A stretch of 64,000 nucleotides of DNA from Streptomyces nojiriensis (GTDB lineage: Bacteria; Actinomycetota; Actinomycetes; Streptomycetales; Streptomycetaceae). A program made the position numbers and the translations under genes. Below are positions 1 through 8,179 of this stretch, piece after piece (position 1 is the first letter of the stretch; each line of letters begins with the position of its first letter). Below the pieces are notes generated by a model that was given only the letters and a program-made list of their open reading frames with translations, had not been told where the DNA came from and did not search any database. The stretch is from NCBI RefSeq assembly GCF_017639205.1, contig NZ_CP071139.1, positions 3,783,501 to 3,847,500 of the forward strand, read 5' to 3'.

Positions 1-2
1 TC

Positions 3-224
3 CTGCACTCGGCGGTCGTCTCCGGCCCCACCAAGCTGCAGGGCGCCGACCTGGTCATCCCCGACCTGCGCGGCGGATTCTCGTACCTGATCGCGGCCCT
101 GGCCGCCGAGGGCACCTCGCGGGTCCACGGCATCGACCTGATCAACCGCGGCTACGAGAACTTCATGGAGAAGCTCGTGGAACTCGGCGCGAAGGTCGAA
201 CTCCCGGGCGGGGAGCTCGTCTGA
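3..224 (+). CDS. murA: UDP-N-acetylglucosamine 1-carboxyvinyltransferase, C-terminal fragment
   Basis: The last 74 codons of a gene that begins upstream of the window. MurA transfers enolpyruvate from PEP to UDP-GlcNAc, the first committed step of peptidoglycan synthesis, in the cytoplasm. The visible residues carry the family C-terminal block: a G-A-D-L-x-I-P-D-L-R-G-G stretch followed by AALAAEGTSRVHGIDLINRG and YENFMEKLVELGAKVE. The catalytic Cys loop lies outside the window. The frame is open from base 3 and ends at TGA 222-224. A hairpin follows about 30 nt downstream. The neighbour hupA is convergent. Confidence 0.93.
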   Translation: MHSAVVSGPTKLQGADLVIPDLRGGFSYLIAALAAEGTSRVHGIDLINRGYENFMEKLVELGAKVELPGGELV

Positions 225-252
225 GCCGTACCCGGACATCCGGACGTACGCA

Positions 253-291
253 GAAAGCCCCTCGGGCTCCCACAGGGCCCGGGGGGCTTTC
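253..291 (+). terminator. Rho-independent-like terminator after murA
   Basis: The arms AAAGCCCC (254-261) and GGGGCTTT (283-290) are complementary and flank a GC-rich loop, 29 nt after the murA stop. Streptomyces terminators often lack a long U tract, so the strength is uncertain. Confidence 0.6.
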
Positions 292-647
292 CCGTACCTC
301 CCGTACCCCGGCCGGGTCCGCGGTTCCGGCCTCGGCCCGCGGGCCGCGGGCCGCGGCAAAGGGCCCGCCGAGGCCCGCGAAGCCCCGTACGGAGCCGAAC
401 GGCGGCCCGGTGGGACGTGCCAGTGGCATACCTGGGCCCCGCCAGGCCCCTGACGGGCCCTCACAGGGCCTGCCAGGCCCGCCGGGCGGCCCGGGGGCGG
501 CCCCGGGCCCGTCCGGGCCCACCGGCCCGCGTCCGGCCCCGGACAGACCGAAGGGCGGCCACCCCGCCCGGGGGTGACCGCCCATCGTCGTTCTGCGTAC
601 TACTGCCGTTCCAAAGGCCTGTGCGGCCCTCGGCGCCGGGGCAGGAC
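292..647. other. Gene-free convergent interval, GGGCCC-rich, with hupA terminator candidate
   Basis: No credible gene is seen between murA and hupA; open frames here are compositional. Bases 460-545 hold dense, irregularly spaced GGGCCC/GGCCC words in both orientations. A hairpin at 553-583 (GGGCGG with CCGCCC, inner CACCCC with GGGGTG) lies 65 nt beyond the hupA stop and is the likely hupA terminator on the minus strand. Confidence 0.55.
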
Positions 648-929
648 TTACTTGCCCTTGGCGGCTTCCTTGAGCTTGGAGCCCGCGGAGACCTTCACGC
701 TGTAGCCGGCCGGGATCTGGATGGGGTCGCCGGTCTGCGGGTTGCGCGCGGTGCGAGCGGCACGGTGGGTGCGCTCGAAGGTCAGGAAGCCGGGGATGGT
801 GACCTTCTCGTCGCCCTTGGCGACAATCTCGCCGACGGTCTCGGCGAGCGCGGCCAGAACGGCGTCGGCGTCCTTGCGGGTCACCTCGGCGCGCTCGGAC
901 AGAGCGGCCACCAGCTCACTGCGGTTCAT
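648..929 (-). CDS. hupA: HU-family nucleoid DNA-binding protein
   Basis: The 93-residue product has the length of the short Streptomyces HU paralogue (HupA), without the Lys-rich tail of HupS. HU dimers bend and compact chromosomal DNA. The N-terminal helices read MNRSELVAALSERAEVTRKD. The DNA-binding arm follows, with GFLTFERTHRAARTARNPQTG containing the family signature around GF-F..R.R.ARTGRNP (Q-T-G here), then the C-terminal VKVSAGSKLKEA. The start ATG has GGGAGT 8-9 nt upstream. A 341-nt leader separates it from the malic enzyme gene, implying its own promoter. Confidence 0.95.
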   Translation of the reverse strand: MNRSELVAALSERAEVTRKDADAVLAALAETVGEIVAKGDEKVTIPGFLTFERTHRAARTARNPQTGDPIQIPAGYSVKVSAGSKLKEAAKGK

Positions 930-1270
930 GTTGTACTCCCGTGTTCAACTTGCCTTAGAGGCGTGAGATCGAAGCCGATGCTGCCAGGGCCCTAGGACAG
1001 TCCCCGGACCCGGGTCTGAACGTCAGACCCTCTCGCCCGGTTACGCATCCTGCCCCCACCAGCGGCGGGAAAGCCAATCCGGCACCCGTCGGGGTCACAC
1101 GAAAAGCGCCACAGTCACGCCGCGGTGACGCTCCGTCCACGCCTTCGCCCACACGCCACCGCGGACCGCGGACCCCGCGGGCATCCCCGCAAACCCTAGA
1201 GGCGGCGCGTCGGGCCCGCATCTCGCGACGCGCCGGGATCGGAGCGCCGTGAGGGCCGTCACAGCAGGGC
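930..1270. promoter_or_regulatory. hupA upstream region with 8-bp inverted repeat
   Basis: This gene-free region holds the expected hupA promoter and the end of the malic enzyme transcript. At 1012-1030 an exact inverted repeat, GGGTCTGA-N3-TCAGACCC, lies about 85 nt upstream of the hupA start. It could be an operator or an RNA hairpin. I could not place clear -35/-10 hexamers. Confidence 0.4.
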
Positions 1271-2674
1271 TCAGACCCCCGAGGCCGCCTTGCGGACGGC
1301 GCCCGCGACCGCGCCCGCGACCTTGTCGTTGAACACCGACGGGATGATGTAGTTCGCGTTCAACTCGTCCTCGCCCACGACGTCCGCCAGCGCGCTCGCG
1401 GCGGCCAGCATCATCTCCGTGTTCACGGTGCGGGACTGAGCGTCCAGCAGACCGCGGAAGACGCCCGGGAAGACCAGCACGTTGTTGATCTGGTTCGGGA
1501 AGTCGGAGCGGCCCGTGGCCACGACGGCGGCGGTCTGGCGGGCGACGGCCGGGTCCACCTCGGGGTCCGGGTTCGCGAGCGCGAACACGATCGCGCCTTC
1601 CGCCATGGCCGCGACGTCCTCGCCGGACAGCACGTTCGGGGCCGAGACGCCGATGAACACGTCGGCGCCGACCACGGCTTCCTTCAGCGTGCCCGTGTAG
1701 CCCTCGGGGTTGGTGTTGTCGGCGATCCAGCGCAGCGGGGAGTCCGCGGCCGCGTCGACGAGGTCGGGGCGGTCCGCGTGCACGACGCCGTGGATGTCGG
1801 CGCTCACCGCGTTCTTGACGCCCGCCGCGAGGAGCAGCTTGAGGATGGCGGTACCGGCCGCGCCGGCGCCCGACATGACGACCTTGACATCGCCAACTGC
1901 CTTGCCCACCACGCGCAGTGCGTTGGTGAGCGCCGCGAGCACGACGATCGCGGTGCCGTGCTGGTCGTCGTGGAAGACGGGGATGTCGAGGGCCTCGCGC
2001 AGCCGGGCCTCGATCTCGAAGCAGCGCGGCGCGGAGATGTCCTCCAGGTTGATGCCCGCGAAGCCGGGGGCGATGGCCTTGACGGCGGCCACGATCTCGT
2101 CGGGGTCCTGGGTGTCCAGGCAGATCGGCCAGGCGTCGATGTCGGCGAAGCGCTTGAAGAGGGCCGCCTTGCCCTCCATGACCGGCATGGCGGCCATGGG
2201 GCCGATGTTGCCCAGGCCCAGCACGGCGGAGCCGTCGGTCACGACTGCGACGGTGTTGCGCTTGATGGTGAGGCGGCGCGCGTCCTCGGGGTTCTCGGCG
2301 ATCGCCATGCACACGCGGGCCACGCCCGGGGTGTAGATCATGGAGAGGTCGTCACGGTTGCGGATGGGGTGCTTGGACGCCATCTCGATCTTGCCGCCGA
2401 GGTGCATCAGGAAGGTGCGGTCGGAGACCTTGCCGAGGCTGACGCCCTCGATGCCGCGCAGCTTCTCGACGATCTCGTCCGCGTGCGCGGTGGAGGTCGC
2501 GGCGATGGTGACGTCGATCCGGAGCTTCTCGTGGCCGGATGCGGTCACGTCGAGACCGGTGACCGATCCGCCGGAGGACTCCACGGCGGTGGTGAGCTGG
2601 GAGACCGCGGTTCCGCTCGCGGGCACTTCCAGACGGACCGTCATCGAATACGAGACGCTGGGCGCCGTTGCCAT
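1271..2674 (-). CDS. NAD-dependent malic enzyme with N-terminal ACT domain
   Basis: Oxidative decarboxylation of malate to pyruvate, feeding pyruvate from the TCA cycle. The 467-residue protein starts MATAPSVSYSMTVRLEVP. Residues 8-80 look like an ACT regulatory domain. The malic enzyme N domain follows (SMIYTPGVARVCMAIAENP, TDGSAVLGLGNIGPMAAMPV, FHDDQHGTAIV), and then the NAD-binding domain with GAGAAGTAI. ATG 2674 was chosen over longer open frames because AGAGGA lies 8-9 nt upstream and the ACT domain begins directly after it. NAD rather than NADP preference is inferred from the ACT-containing Streptomyces family. Transcription may run from the structured region upstream (2675-3130). Confidence 0.92.
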   Translation of the reverse strand: MATAPSVSYSMTVRLEVPASGTAVSQLTTAVESSGGSVTGLDVTASGHEKLRIDVTIAATSTAHADEIVEKLRGIEGVSLGKVSDRTFLMHLGGKIEMASKHPIRNRDDLSMIYTPGVARVCMAIAENPEDARRLTIKRNTVAVVTDGSAVLGLGNIGPMAAMPVMEGKAALFKRFADIDAWPICLDTQDPDEIVAAVKAIAPGFAGINLEDISAPRCFEIEARLREALDIPVFHDDQHGTAIVVLAALTNALRVVGKAVGDVKVVMSGAGAAGTAILKLLLAAGVKNAVSADIHGVVHADRPDLVDAAADSPLRWIADNTNPEGYTGTLKEAVVGADVFIGVSAPNVLSGEDVAAMAEGAIVFALANPDPEVDPAVARQTAAVVATGRSDFPNQINNVLVFPGVFRGLLDAQSRTVNTEMMLAAASALADVVGEDELNANYIIPSVFNDKVAGAVAGAVRKAASGV

Positions 2675-2864
2675 GGCCGTGTTCCTCTTCTGTCCCTGGT
2701 TCGCTGTAACACACAGAGCCCCGCTGCACAGCAGGTGCGGCAGGACCTGTTGTCCGATCGTCCCACCTACCAGCCAGTACAAGGTAACCAGCTACAAAAT
2801 TCGGAAAGACTCTTCCACCATACGAGATACCCGGGACGTTCGGAATGGTGGGGTCATACGAAAC

Positions 2865-2900
2865 AGGTCCGCGCCCCCCACAGGTGGGGGACGCGGACCT
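2865..2900 (-). terminator. Strong hairpin terminator
   Basis: AGGTCCGCG (2865-2873) pairs exactly with CGCGGACCT (2892-2900), extended by a C5/G5 stem, with a short T-containing tail on the minus strand. It ends either the helicase transcript or the candidate small RNA. Confidence 0.7.
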
Positions 2901-3010
2901 GGTGATTCGTACGTCTATGACACCGACCCGCCATGCTCGCCTCGCGGCAAGTGGTCGCTCTGAGCGACGAAGGTTGGGCCCGGGGGCTTGGATCGAGTCG
3001 GTGCCGTACC
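2865..3010 (-). ncRNA. Candidate structured small RNA or 5' leader RNA
   Basis: Read on the minus strand, GCACCGAC (3004-2997) can pair with GUCGGUGU (2927-2920), enclosing two perfect hairpins: GUCGCUC/GAGCGAC (2968-2954) and CUUGCC-GCGA-GGCGAG (2951-2936), the latter with a GNRA tetraloop. Directly downstream is a long terminator-like hairpin (2900-2865) with AGGUCCGCG/CGCGGACCU arms. The 3' end lies about 190 nt upstream of the malic enzyme start on the same strand. It may be an independent small RNA or an attenuator leader. I do not match it to a known riboswitch. The 5' end is a guess, placed after a weak TTAGCCT -10-like word. Confidence 0.5.
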
Positions 3011-3130
3011 CAGGCTAACAAAGGATCGCCGAAAGTGATCCCCCTGCTCTCGCTCGTATCCGGGCACCACGCTCCTGGCCGCGGACCATCCGGCCGTACG
3101 GGGCCCTGAGCGGGCCCGGGACGGCACCCC

Positions 3131-5437
3131 TCAGGGCAGCAGCAGCTCCGGTACCCCGTCCGCGTCGGGCTTGTCCCGGTCGGCCGAGACCACCGTCAGC
3201 TGCTGCGTCGCGCGCGTCAGCGCCACGTACAGCACCCGCAGGCCCGCCGGGGACTCGTCCGCGATCTCCGCCGGGGAGACCACCACCGTGGCGTCGTACT
3301 CCAGGCCCTTGGCCTCCAGGCTGCCCAGCGCCACCGCCCGCTCGCCGAGGTCCGCGAGCCAGCCCGCGGCCTCCGCGCGCCGGTCCATCGCCACGACCAC
3401 GCCGACCGTGCCGTCCACCTGCTCCAGCAGCCGCCTGGTCTCCTCCCGCACCGCGGTGCCGAGATCGCCGGCGGCGGCCGTGAAGCGGGGCTCCAGCCCC
3501 GTGGAGCGCACCGCCGACGGCGGCTCCATGCCGGGCATCGCCAGCCGCAGCACCCGGGAGGCGACCTCCGCGACCTCGGCCGGGTTGCGGTAGTTGACCG
3601 TGAGCGTGAAGCGCCGGCGCGGCCGGGAGCCCAGGGCCTCGTCGCGGGCCGCGGCGGCCTCCTCCGGGTCCGTCCAGGAGGACTGCGCCGGGTCGCCCAC
3701 CACCGTCCAGGTGCCGTGCCGGCCCCGCCGGCCCACCATCCGCCACTGCATCGGCGTCAGGTCCTGGGCCTCGTCCACGATGACGTGCGCGTACTCGGTG
3801 CGCTCCGCCGAGAGCCGCTCGGCCCGCTCCCACTGGGTCTCCTCGCGGGTCGGCATCAGCTCCTCCAGCCCGCTGAGCTGGTCGAGCGGATCCATCTCCC
3901 GTCTGCGCTTGGGCCGCGCGGGCGCGCCCAGCAGCAGCTGGAGCTCGTCCAGCAGCGCCACGTCGTGCACCGACAGGGGGCCCTTGCCGTCCGGGCCCAC
4001 CCGGCGCAGCGAGCGGGCCAGCTGGCGGGTCTCGCGCGGGTTGAGGTCCCGGCGCGACCAGCGGCCGAGGTGGCGCTCGTCGGCGAGCGCGGCGAGCACC
4101 GTCCGCGGGGTCAGCTCGGGCCACCAGGCGTCGAGGAAGCCGATGAAGGCGTCCTCGGTGGAGATGTCCTCGTCGAAGGCGGAGCGCAGCTCGGCGGCCA
4201 GCTCCGGGTCGCTGTGCCGGCCGGCGCCGCCGGACTTCGCGTAGAGGGCGTCGAGCAGCAGCTTGCGGGCGCGCGGGCGCAGCAGGTTGACCGGGGCGGT
4301 GCCGCTGAGCACGTTCTGCCGGATCCGGTTCAGCTCGTCGGCCTCCAGCTCCTGGCGGCGGCCGAAGGCCACCACGCGCAGCCGGTCGGGTGCGCCGCCG
4401 AGCTCCAGTGCACCGCGTACGGCCTTGCGGAGCACCTTGAGCATCCGGGAGGAGCCCTTGATGCGGGCCACGGCCGGGGAGTCGTAGGTGGTGGCCTCCG
4501 CGCCGTCGACGAGCGAGCCCAGGGCCCGGATGGCCACCTGGCCCTCCTCGCCGAGCGAAGGCAGCACGCCCTCGGTGTACGCGACGAGCAGCGGGGTCGG
4601 CGAGACGATCAGGATGCCGCCGGAGTAGCGGCGCCGGTCCTGGTAGAGCAGGTACGCGGCGCGGTGCAGGGCGACGGCGGTCTTGCCGGTGCCGGGGCCG
4701 CCCGCGACCTCGGCGACGGAGGCGGCGGGGGCCCGGATGACCAGGTCCTGCTCGGCCTGGATGGAGGAGACGATGTCGCGCATCGAGTGCGTGCGCGCCC
4801 GTCCGAGGGCGGCCATCAGGGCGCCGTCGCCGATGGCGGGGAGCTCCCGGCCGTCCTGGAAGGCGGTGACCTCGGGACGCATCAGGTCGTCCTCGACGCC
4901 CAGCACCTTGCGCCCCTTGGAGCGGATGACGCGGCGGCGCACGACCCGGCCGGGCTCCTTGGGCGTCGAGCGGTAGAACGGCGCGGCGGCCGGCGCGCGC
5001 CAGTCGATGACCAGCGGCGTGTAGTCGGAGTCCAGGACCCCGATGCGGCCGATGTGCAGCGTCTCGGCGATGTCGGCGGTGAGGTCCTCGCGGATCGCGT
5101 CGTCGGCGGGCTCGACGGAGGTGTACGCGCCGTCGGCGCCGCGCTCCCCGTCCTTGCCGAGCACCAGGTCGATGCGGCCGAAGAGGAAGTCCTCGAACTC
5201 GTTGTTCAGCCGGTTCAGGTGGATGCCCGCCCGGAAGACCTGCGCGTCGCGCTCGGCGAGCGCGCCGGGCGTACCCACCTGGCCGCGCTTGGCGGCGTCG
5301 TTCATCAGGAACTCGGCCTCGTGGATCTTCTCCTCGAGGCGTCGGTACACCTGGTCGAGATGCGTCTGCTCGACCGCGATCTCCCGATCGCGGACGGAAT
5401 CCGCCGTGCTGTCGACAGCGGCATTCTGCGCGGCCAC
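3131..5437 (-). CDS. HelD-like superfamily 1 helicase (RNA polymerase-associated)
   Basis: A cytoplasmic UvrD/HelD-type ATPase of about 768 residues. HelD proteins bind RNA polymerase, remove nucleic acid and recycle stalled complexes, and actinobacterial relatives can protect polymerase from rifamycin. The N-terminal region is a charged helical segment (TH..QVYRRLEEKIHEAEFL) typical of the HelD secondary-channel arm. Walker A GGPGTGKTA lies near residue 247, the DEAQD Walker B near 560, and the C-terminal YVALTRATQQL motif VI is present. GTG 5437 is preferred because AGAAGGGGG sits 6-7 nt upstream; TTG 5440 is adjacent and a longer frame from 5473 lacks that spacing. I see no rifamycin-associated palindrome upstream, so a resistance role is not supported. 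Confidence 0.87.
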   Translation of the reverse strand: MAAQNAAVDSTADSVRDREIAVEQTHLDQVYRRLEEKIHEAEFLMNDAAKRGQVGTPGALAERDAQVFRAGIHLNRLNNEFEDFLFGRIDLVLGKDGERGADGAYTSVEPADDAIREDLTADIAETLHIGRIGVLDSDYTPLVIDWRAPAAAPFYRSTPKEPGRVVRRRVIRSKGRKVLGVEDDLMRPEVTAFQDGRELPAIGDGALMAALGRARTHSMRDIVSSIQAEQDLVIRAPAASVAEVAGGPGTGKTAVALHRAAYLLYQDRRRYSGGILIVSPTPLLVAYTEGVLPSLGEEGQVAIRALGSLVDGAEATTYDSPAVARIKGSSRMLKVLRKAVRGALELGGAPDRLRVVAFGRRQELEADELNRIRQNVLSGTAPVNLLRPRARKLLLDALYAKSGGAGRHSDPELAAELRSAFDEDISTEDAFIGFLDAWWPELTPRTVLAALADERHLGRWSRRDLNPRETRQLARSLRRVGPDGKGPLSVHDVALLDELQLLLGAPARPKRRREMDPLDQLSGLEELMPTREETQWERAERLSAERTEYAHVIVDEAQDLTPMQWRMVGRRGRHGTWTVVGDPAQSSWTDPEEAAAARDEALGSRPRRRFTLTVNYRNPAEVAEVASRVLRLAMPGMEPPSAVRSTGLEPRFTAAAGDLGTAVREETRRLLEQVDGTVGVVVAMDRRAEAAGWLADLGERAVALGSLEAKGLEYDATVVVSPAEIADESPAGLRVLYVALTRATQQLTVVSADRDKPDADGVPELLLP

Positions 5438-5540
5438 CAAGGCCCCCTTCTGACGTGCATGGGCGACCGTCAAAGGTACGCGAATCGGCCCCCTGTCCGC
5501 ACGCCCGTTCCGGAACCGGTCTCGCAGGGTGGTACGCCCC

Positions 5541-6113
5541 TCACCGGGACCCTTGCCCCGCCCCGGCCGCCAGGGCCCGGCGGCGGTGCCGGGCCACGCG
5601 CTCCCGGTTCCCGCAGCGCTCGCTGGAGCACCAGCGGCGCCGGTGGCCCCGGGAGGTGTCCAGGTAGACGCGGGTGCAGCCGTCGCCCGCGCAGGCCCGC
5701 AGCAGCGCCCGGTCGCCGGGGTCGGTCAGCAGCTCGACGGCGTCGCGGGCGACGGCGGCGAGCAGCGCACCGCACTCCACGCCGCCGCACAGCTCCCGTA
5801 CGAGGTGTCCTTCCCGGTCCCGTACGGCGCACAGGCCGGGGGGTGGTCCGGCGGCCAGCGCGTTGACCCGGGCGAGGGCGTTCTCGTCCGTGTCGGTGCC
5901 GAGCAACTCCGCCCGTACGAGGGTTTCCACGTCGGCGCGCAGGGACCGGAAGGCCGCGGCCCAGTCGGGCCCGACCCGGGCGAGCGGCGTCCGGTCGGGC
6001 ACCAGGCCGGCGCCGGCGAGCCACAACCGCAGCTCGTCACCGTCCGGGATCCCCTCGTGGGGGGTGAAGGTGGCCACCAGATCCAGACAGACCCGCCCGG
6101 AATCGAACCGCAT
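5541..6113 (-). CDS. ABATE/CGNR zinc-finger protein, probable regulator
   Basis: 190 residues. The N-terminal part (MRFDSGRVCLDLVATF to about residue 135) is the ABATE-like putative stress-sensing domain. The C-terminal 45 residues carry the CGNR zinc finger: C-x4-C (ACAGDGC), later WCSSERCGNRERVARHRRR. Proteins of this family are thought to be DNA-binding regulators, but targets are mostly unknown. The start ATG 6113 has GGGAGG 8 nt upstream; longer frames run into a repeat. The gap to the helicase gene start is about 100 nt. It may be regulated separately from both neighbours. Confidence 0.82.
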   Translation of the reverse strand: MRFDSGRVCLDLVATFTPHEGIPDGDELRLWLAGAGLVPDRTPLARVGPDWAAAFRSLRADVETLVRAELLGTDTDENALARVNALAAGPPPGLCAVRDREGHLVRELCGGVECGALLAAVARDAVELLTDPGDRALLRACAGDGCTRVYLDTSRGHRRRWCSSERCGNRERVARHRRRALAAGAGQGSR

Positions 6114-6230
6114 GCCGTCAGCCTCCCGTCGTGGGGTGCCGTACCAGATTGCCGCCCGGCGGGTCACAGCGGAAGCCCCCGAACCGGTGGGTCCGCCATC
6201 CCGCTCGCGCGAAGCCCCACGCTGCGCAAT

Positions 6231-6369
6231 CCAGCCTCGCCGGCGTTTGAGCAGGGGGCACCTCCCAGCGGTAGCCGGGGGAGGGTCCGGGCGGAGCCCG
6301 GTGCCCGGCGGAGCCGGGTTTCCTGGGGCTCCGCCCCAGACCCCGCTCCTCAAACGCCGGAGGGGCTGA
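6231..6369. repeat. Streptomyces intergenic inverted repeat, copy A, with nested palindrome
   Basis: The left arm (CCTCGCCGGCGTTTGAG, about 6235-6251) and right arm (CTCAAACGCCGG, 6349-6360, then AGGGGCTGA) are inverted copies of an element also present near 19580, 34790 and 42260. Right after the left arm, 6253-6283 holds a second palindrome-like unit around CACCTCCCAGCGGTAGC, shared with copy D. Between the arms are GGAGCCC/GGGCTCC-type hairpins. It probably acts as a terminator-like spacer after the GNAT gene. Confidence 0.75.
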
Positions 6370-6384
6370 ACATGGCCGGAGGGG

Positions 6385-6933
6385 CTAAGGGGTCGGAGGC
6401 TGGTCGTGGAGGAGGCGTTGGAAGAGGCGGTGGTCGCGCCAGGCGCCGTCGATGTGCAGGTAACGCGGCGCGAGGCCGAACGGCTCGAAGCCCGCCTTCG
6501 CCAGCACCCGCTGCGAGGCCAGGTTGTCGACCAGCGTGCCGGCCTCCACCCGGTGCAGGCCCAGCTCGTCGCGGGCGACCCGGCAGACCTCCTCCACGGC
6601 CGCGGTGGCCAGCCCCTTGCCGTGCCAGGCCCGGTCGACCCAGTACCCCAGACCGCCGCTGCACAGCGGCCCGTACGCGATCGAGCCGAGGTTGATCGCG
6701 CCGACGGGCGTACCCGTGGCCGTCTCGACGAACACGTACGGGACGATCCGCCCCGCGTCCCGCTCCGCGAGCACGCCCTCGAGCCGCTCCCGCTGGCCGT
6801 CCTCCGTGTAGAAGGCCTCCGGCCGGACCGGCTCGAAGCGGGCCATGAACGCCCGGTTCCGCGCGAACGCCTCGGCCAGCCCCGCCGCGTCGCCGAGCGC
6901 GGCGCCCCTCATCTCAACCCCGTCGATGATCAT
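6385..6933 (-). CDS. GNAT-family N-acetyltransferase (RimJ/RimL type)
   Basis: 182 residues of the RimJ/RimL-like GNAT fold, which acetylates an amine on a protein, peptide or small molecule from acetyl-CoA. Motifs include VGAINLGSIAYG, GYWVDRAWHGKGLATAAVEEV (the Q/R-x-x-G-x-G/A acetyl-CoA loop, here R-A-W-H-G-K-G-L-A) and EAGTLVDNLASQRVLAKAGF, the conserved region after the CoA site. The substrate cannot be told. ATG 6933 keeps the usual N-terminal strand. An internal ATG at 6912 has a somewhat better upstream GGGG and is possible. Its start lies 9 nt beyond the nnaR stop. Confidence 0.88.
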   Translation of the reverse strand: MIIDGVEMRGAALGDAAGLAEAFARNRAFMARFEPVRPEAFYTEDGQRERLEGVLAERDAGRIVPYVFVETATGTPVGAINLGSIAYGPLCSGGLGYWVDRAWHGKGLATAAVEEVCRVARDELGLHRVEAGTLVDNLASQRVLAKAGFEPFGLAPRYLHIDGAWRDHRLFQRLLHDQPPTP

Positions 6934-6942
6934 CCCGGCACG

Positions 6943-8118
6943 CTAGCCGAGGACACCCCTGGCCGTCACCGAATCCGCCGGGAGCTCCCCGTACTTGGCC
7001 TCCCCGCCCGCGTCCAGCGACAGCCGGTACCCCCGCTTGACCACCGTCTGGATCAGGTTCGGGGCCCCGAGGGCCACCCGGAGGCGGGCCATCGCCGTCT
7101 CCACGGCGTGCTCGTCGCGCCCCGCGCCCGGCAGCGCCCGCAGCAGTTCCGCGCGGGACACCACCCAGCCCGGCCGCCGGGCCAGCGCCCGCAGCAGGGC
7201 CATCCCGGCGGGCGGTACGGGCCGCAGCTGCGCGTCCACCAGGACCGCGTGCCCCCGGATCTCCACCCGGTGCCCGGCCACCGGCAGCACCCGGGCCCGG
7301 CCGGGCAGTTCCTGGCAGAGCAACTGCACCAGCGGGCCCAGCCGGAACCGCTCCGGCTGCACCGTGTCCACCCCGTGCGCCTGCAGCGGCAGCGCGGTCA
7401 CCGGGCCGACGCACGCGGACAGCAGCCTGCCGCGCAGCGCGTCCAGCACGGCCTCCCGCAGCCCCCGCTCCTCGGCCCGGGACAGCAGCGAGGCGGCCGC
7501 CGGCGCCGAGGTGAAGCTGACGGCGTCCACTGCGCCGCCGATCATCGCGTCCAGCAGCCGGTCAAGCGGCCCGAGGTCCTCCGGCGCCATCCACCGGTAC
7601 ACCGGGACCACCACCACCTCGGCCCCGCCGGCCCGCAGCGCCTCGACGAAGCCGGGCAGCGGCTCCCCGTGCAGCTGGAGCGCGATCCGCCGTCCGTCCA
7701 CCCCGTCCGTCAGCAGCCGCTGCAGTACCTCGGCGAGCGACTCGGAGTCCGGGGACCAGGTCTCCACGAGCCCGGCGGCCCGGATGGCGCCCTTCACCTT
7801 CGGTCCGCGCGCCAGCAGTTCGGCGGCGCGCAGCCGCTCCAGGAGTTCCTCGCCGACGCCCCATCCGTCGGCCGCCTCGATCCACCCCCGGAAGCCGATG
7901 GCGGTGGTGGCCACGACCACGTCCGGTGCGCAGCCGATCAGTTCCTTCGTCGCGGCCAGCAGCTCGCTGTCGTCGGCGAGCGGCACGATCCGCAGCGCCG
8001 GCGCGTGCAGCACCGCCGCCCCGCGGCGGCGCAGCAGTGCGATGAGCTCGTCCGCGCGCCGGGCGGCCGTGACCCCGACGGTGAAGCCCGCGAGCGGGCC
8101 GGTGTTCGTGTCGTCCAT
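6943..8118 (-). CDS. nnaR: HemD-like/winged-helix regulator of nitrate assimilation
   Basis: 391 residues in two parts. Residues 1-255 resemble uroporphyrinogen-III synthase (GFTVGVTAARRADELIALL; later SFTSAPAA). Residues 285-375 form an OmpR-type winged helix (LLRALARRPGWVVSRAEL, HAVETAMARLRVALG, VVKRGYRL). In actinobacteria this fusion, next to a nitrate transporter, is the NnaR-type regulator that works with GlnR on nitrate and nitrite genes; the HemD part is thought to be regulatory. No other haem genes are nearby. It lies 95 nt downstream of narK on the same strand, and a GlnR-like site covers that gap. Confidence 0.88.
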   Translation of the reverse strand: MDDTNTGPLAGFTVGVTAARRADELIALLRRRGAAVLHAPALRIVPLADDSELLAATKELIGCAPDVVVATTAIGFRGWIEAADGWGVGEELLERLRAAELLARGPKVKGAIRAAGLVETWSPDSESLAEVLQRLLTDGVDGRRIALQLHGEPLPGFVEALRAGGAEVVVVPVYRWMAPEDLGPLDRLLDAMIGGAVDAVSFTSAPAAASLLSRAEERGLREAVLDALRGRLLSACVGPVTALPLQAHGVDTVQPERFRLGPLVQLLCQELPGRARVLPVAGHRVEIRGHAVLVDAQLRPVPPAGMALLRALARRPGWVVSRAELLRALPGAGRDEHAVETAMARLRVALGAPNLIQTVVKRGYRLSLDAGGEAKYGELPADSVTARGVLG

Positions 8119-8179
8119 CGTGACCTGCCTAGTGACGCATGTGGGGGCGGTACGGGTGGACCGAGCCTGCCAACTCGTC

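Larger units (their letters stand above)
2675..3130. other. Gene-free region between helicase and malic enzyme genes
   Basis: 456 nt without a convincing gene. It holds a candidate structured RNA (about 2865-3010, minus strand; separate entry) and the malic enzyme leader (2675-2864). A 70-codon minus-strand frame at 2915-3127 has no ribosome binding site or recognisable motif and overlaps the RNA structure, so I do not call it. Confidence 0.5.

Noticed and set aside
163..585. A 140-codon open frame on the minus strand and a 192-codon one on the plus strand
   Set aside because: Gly/Pro/Arg-rich translation of GC-rich spacer, no ribosome binding site, overlaps hupA or the terminator.
2915..3127. 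A 70-codon minus-strand frame after the helicase gene
   Set aside because: No start signal or motif; the same bases form the candidate structured RNA.
5474..5540. Rifamycin-associated element upstream of the helicase gene
   Set aside because: No matching palindrome is visible, so a HelR-type resistance role was not assigned.
6231..6369. Repeat arrays as CRISPR
   Set aside because: Copies are dispersed kilobases apart, no regular spacers, no cas genes.
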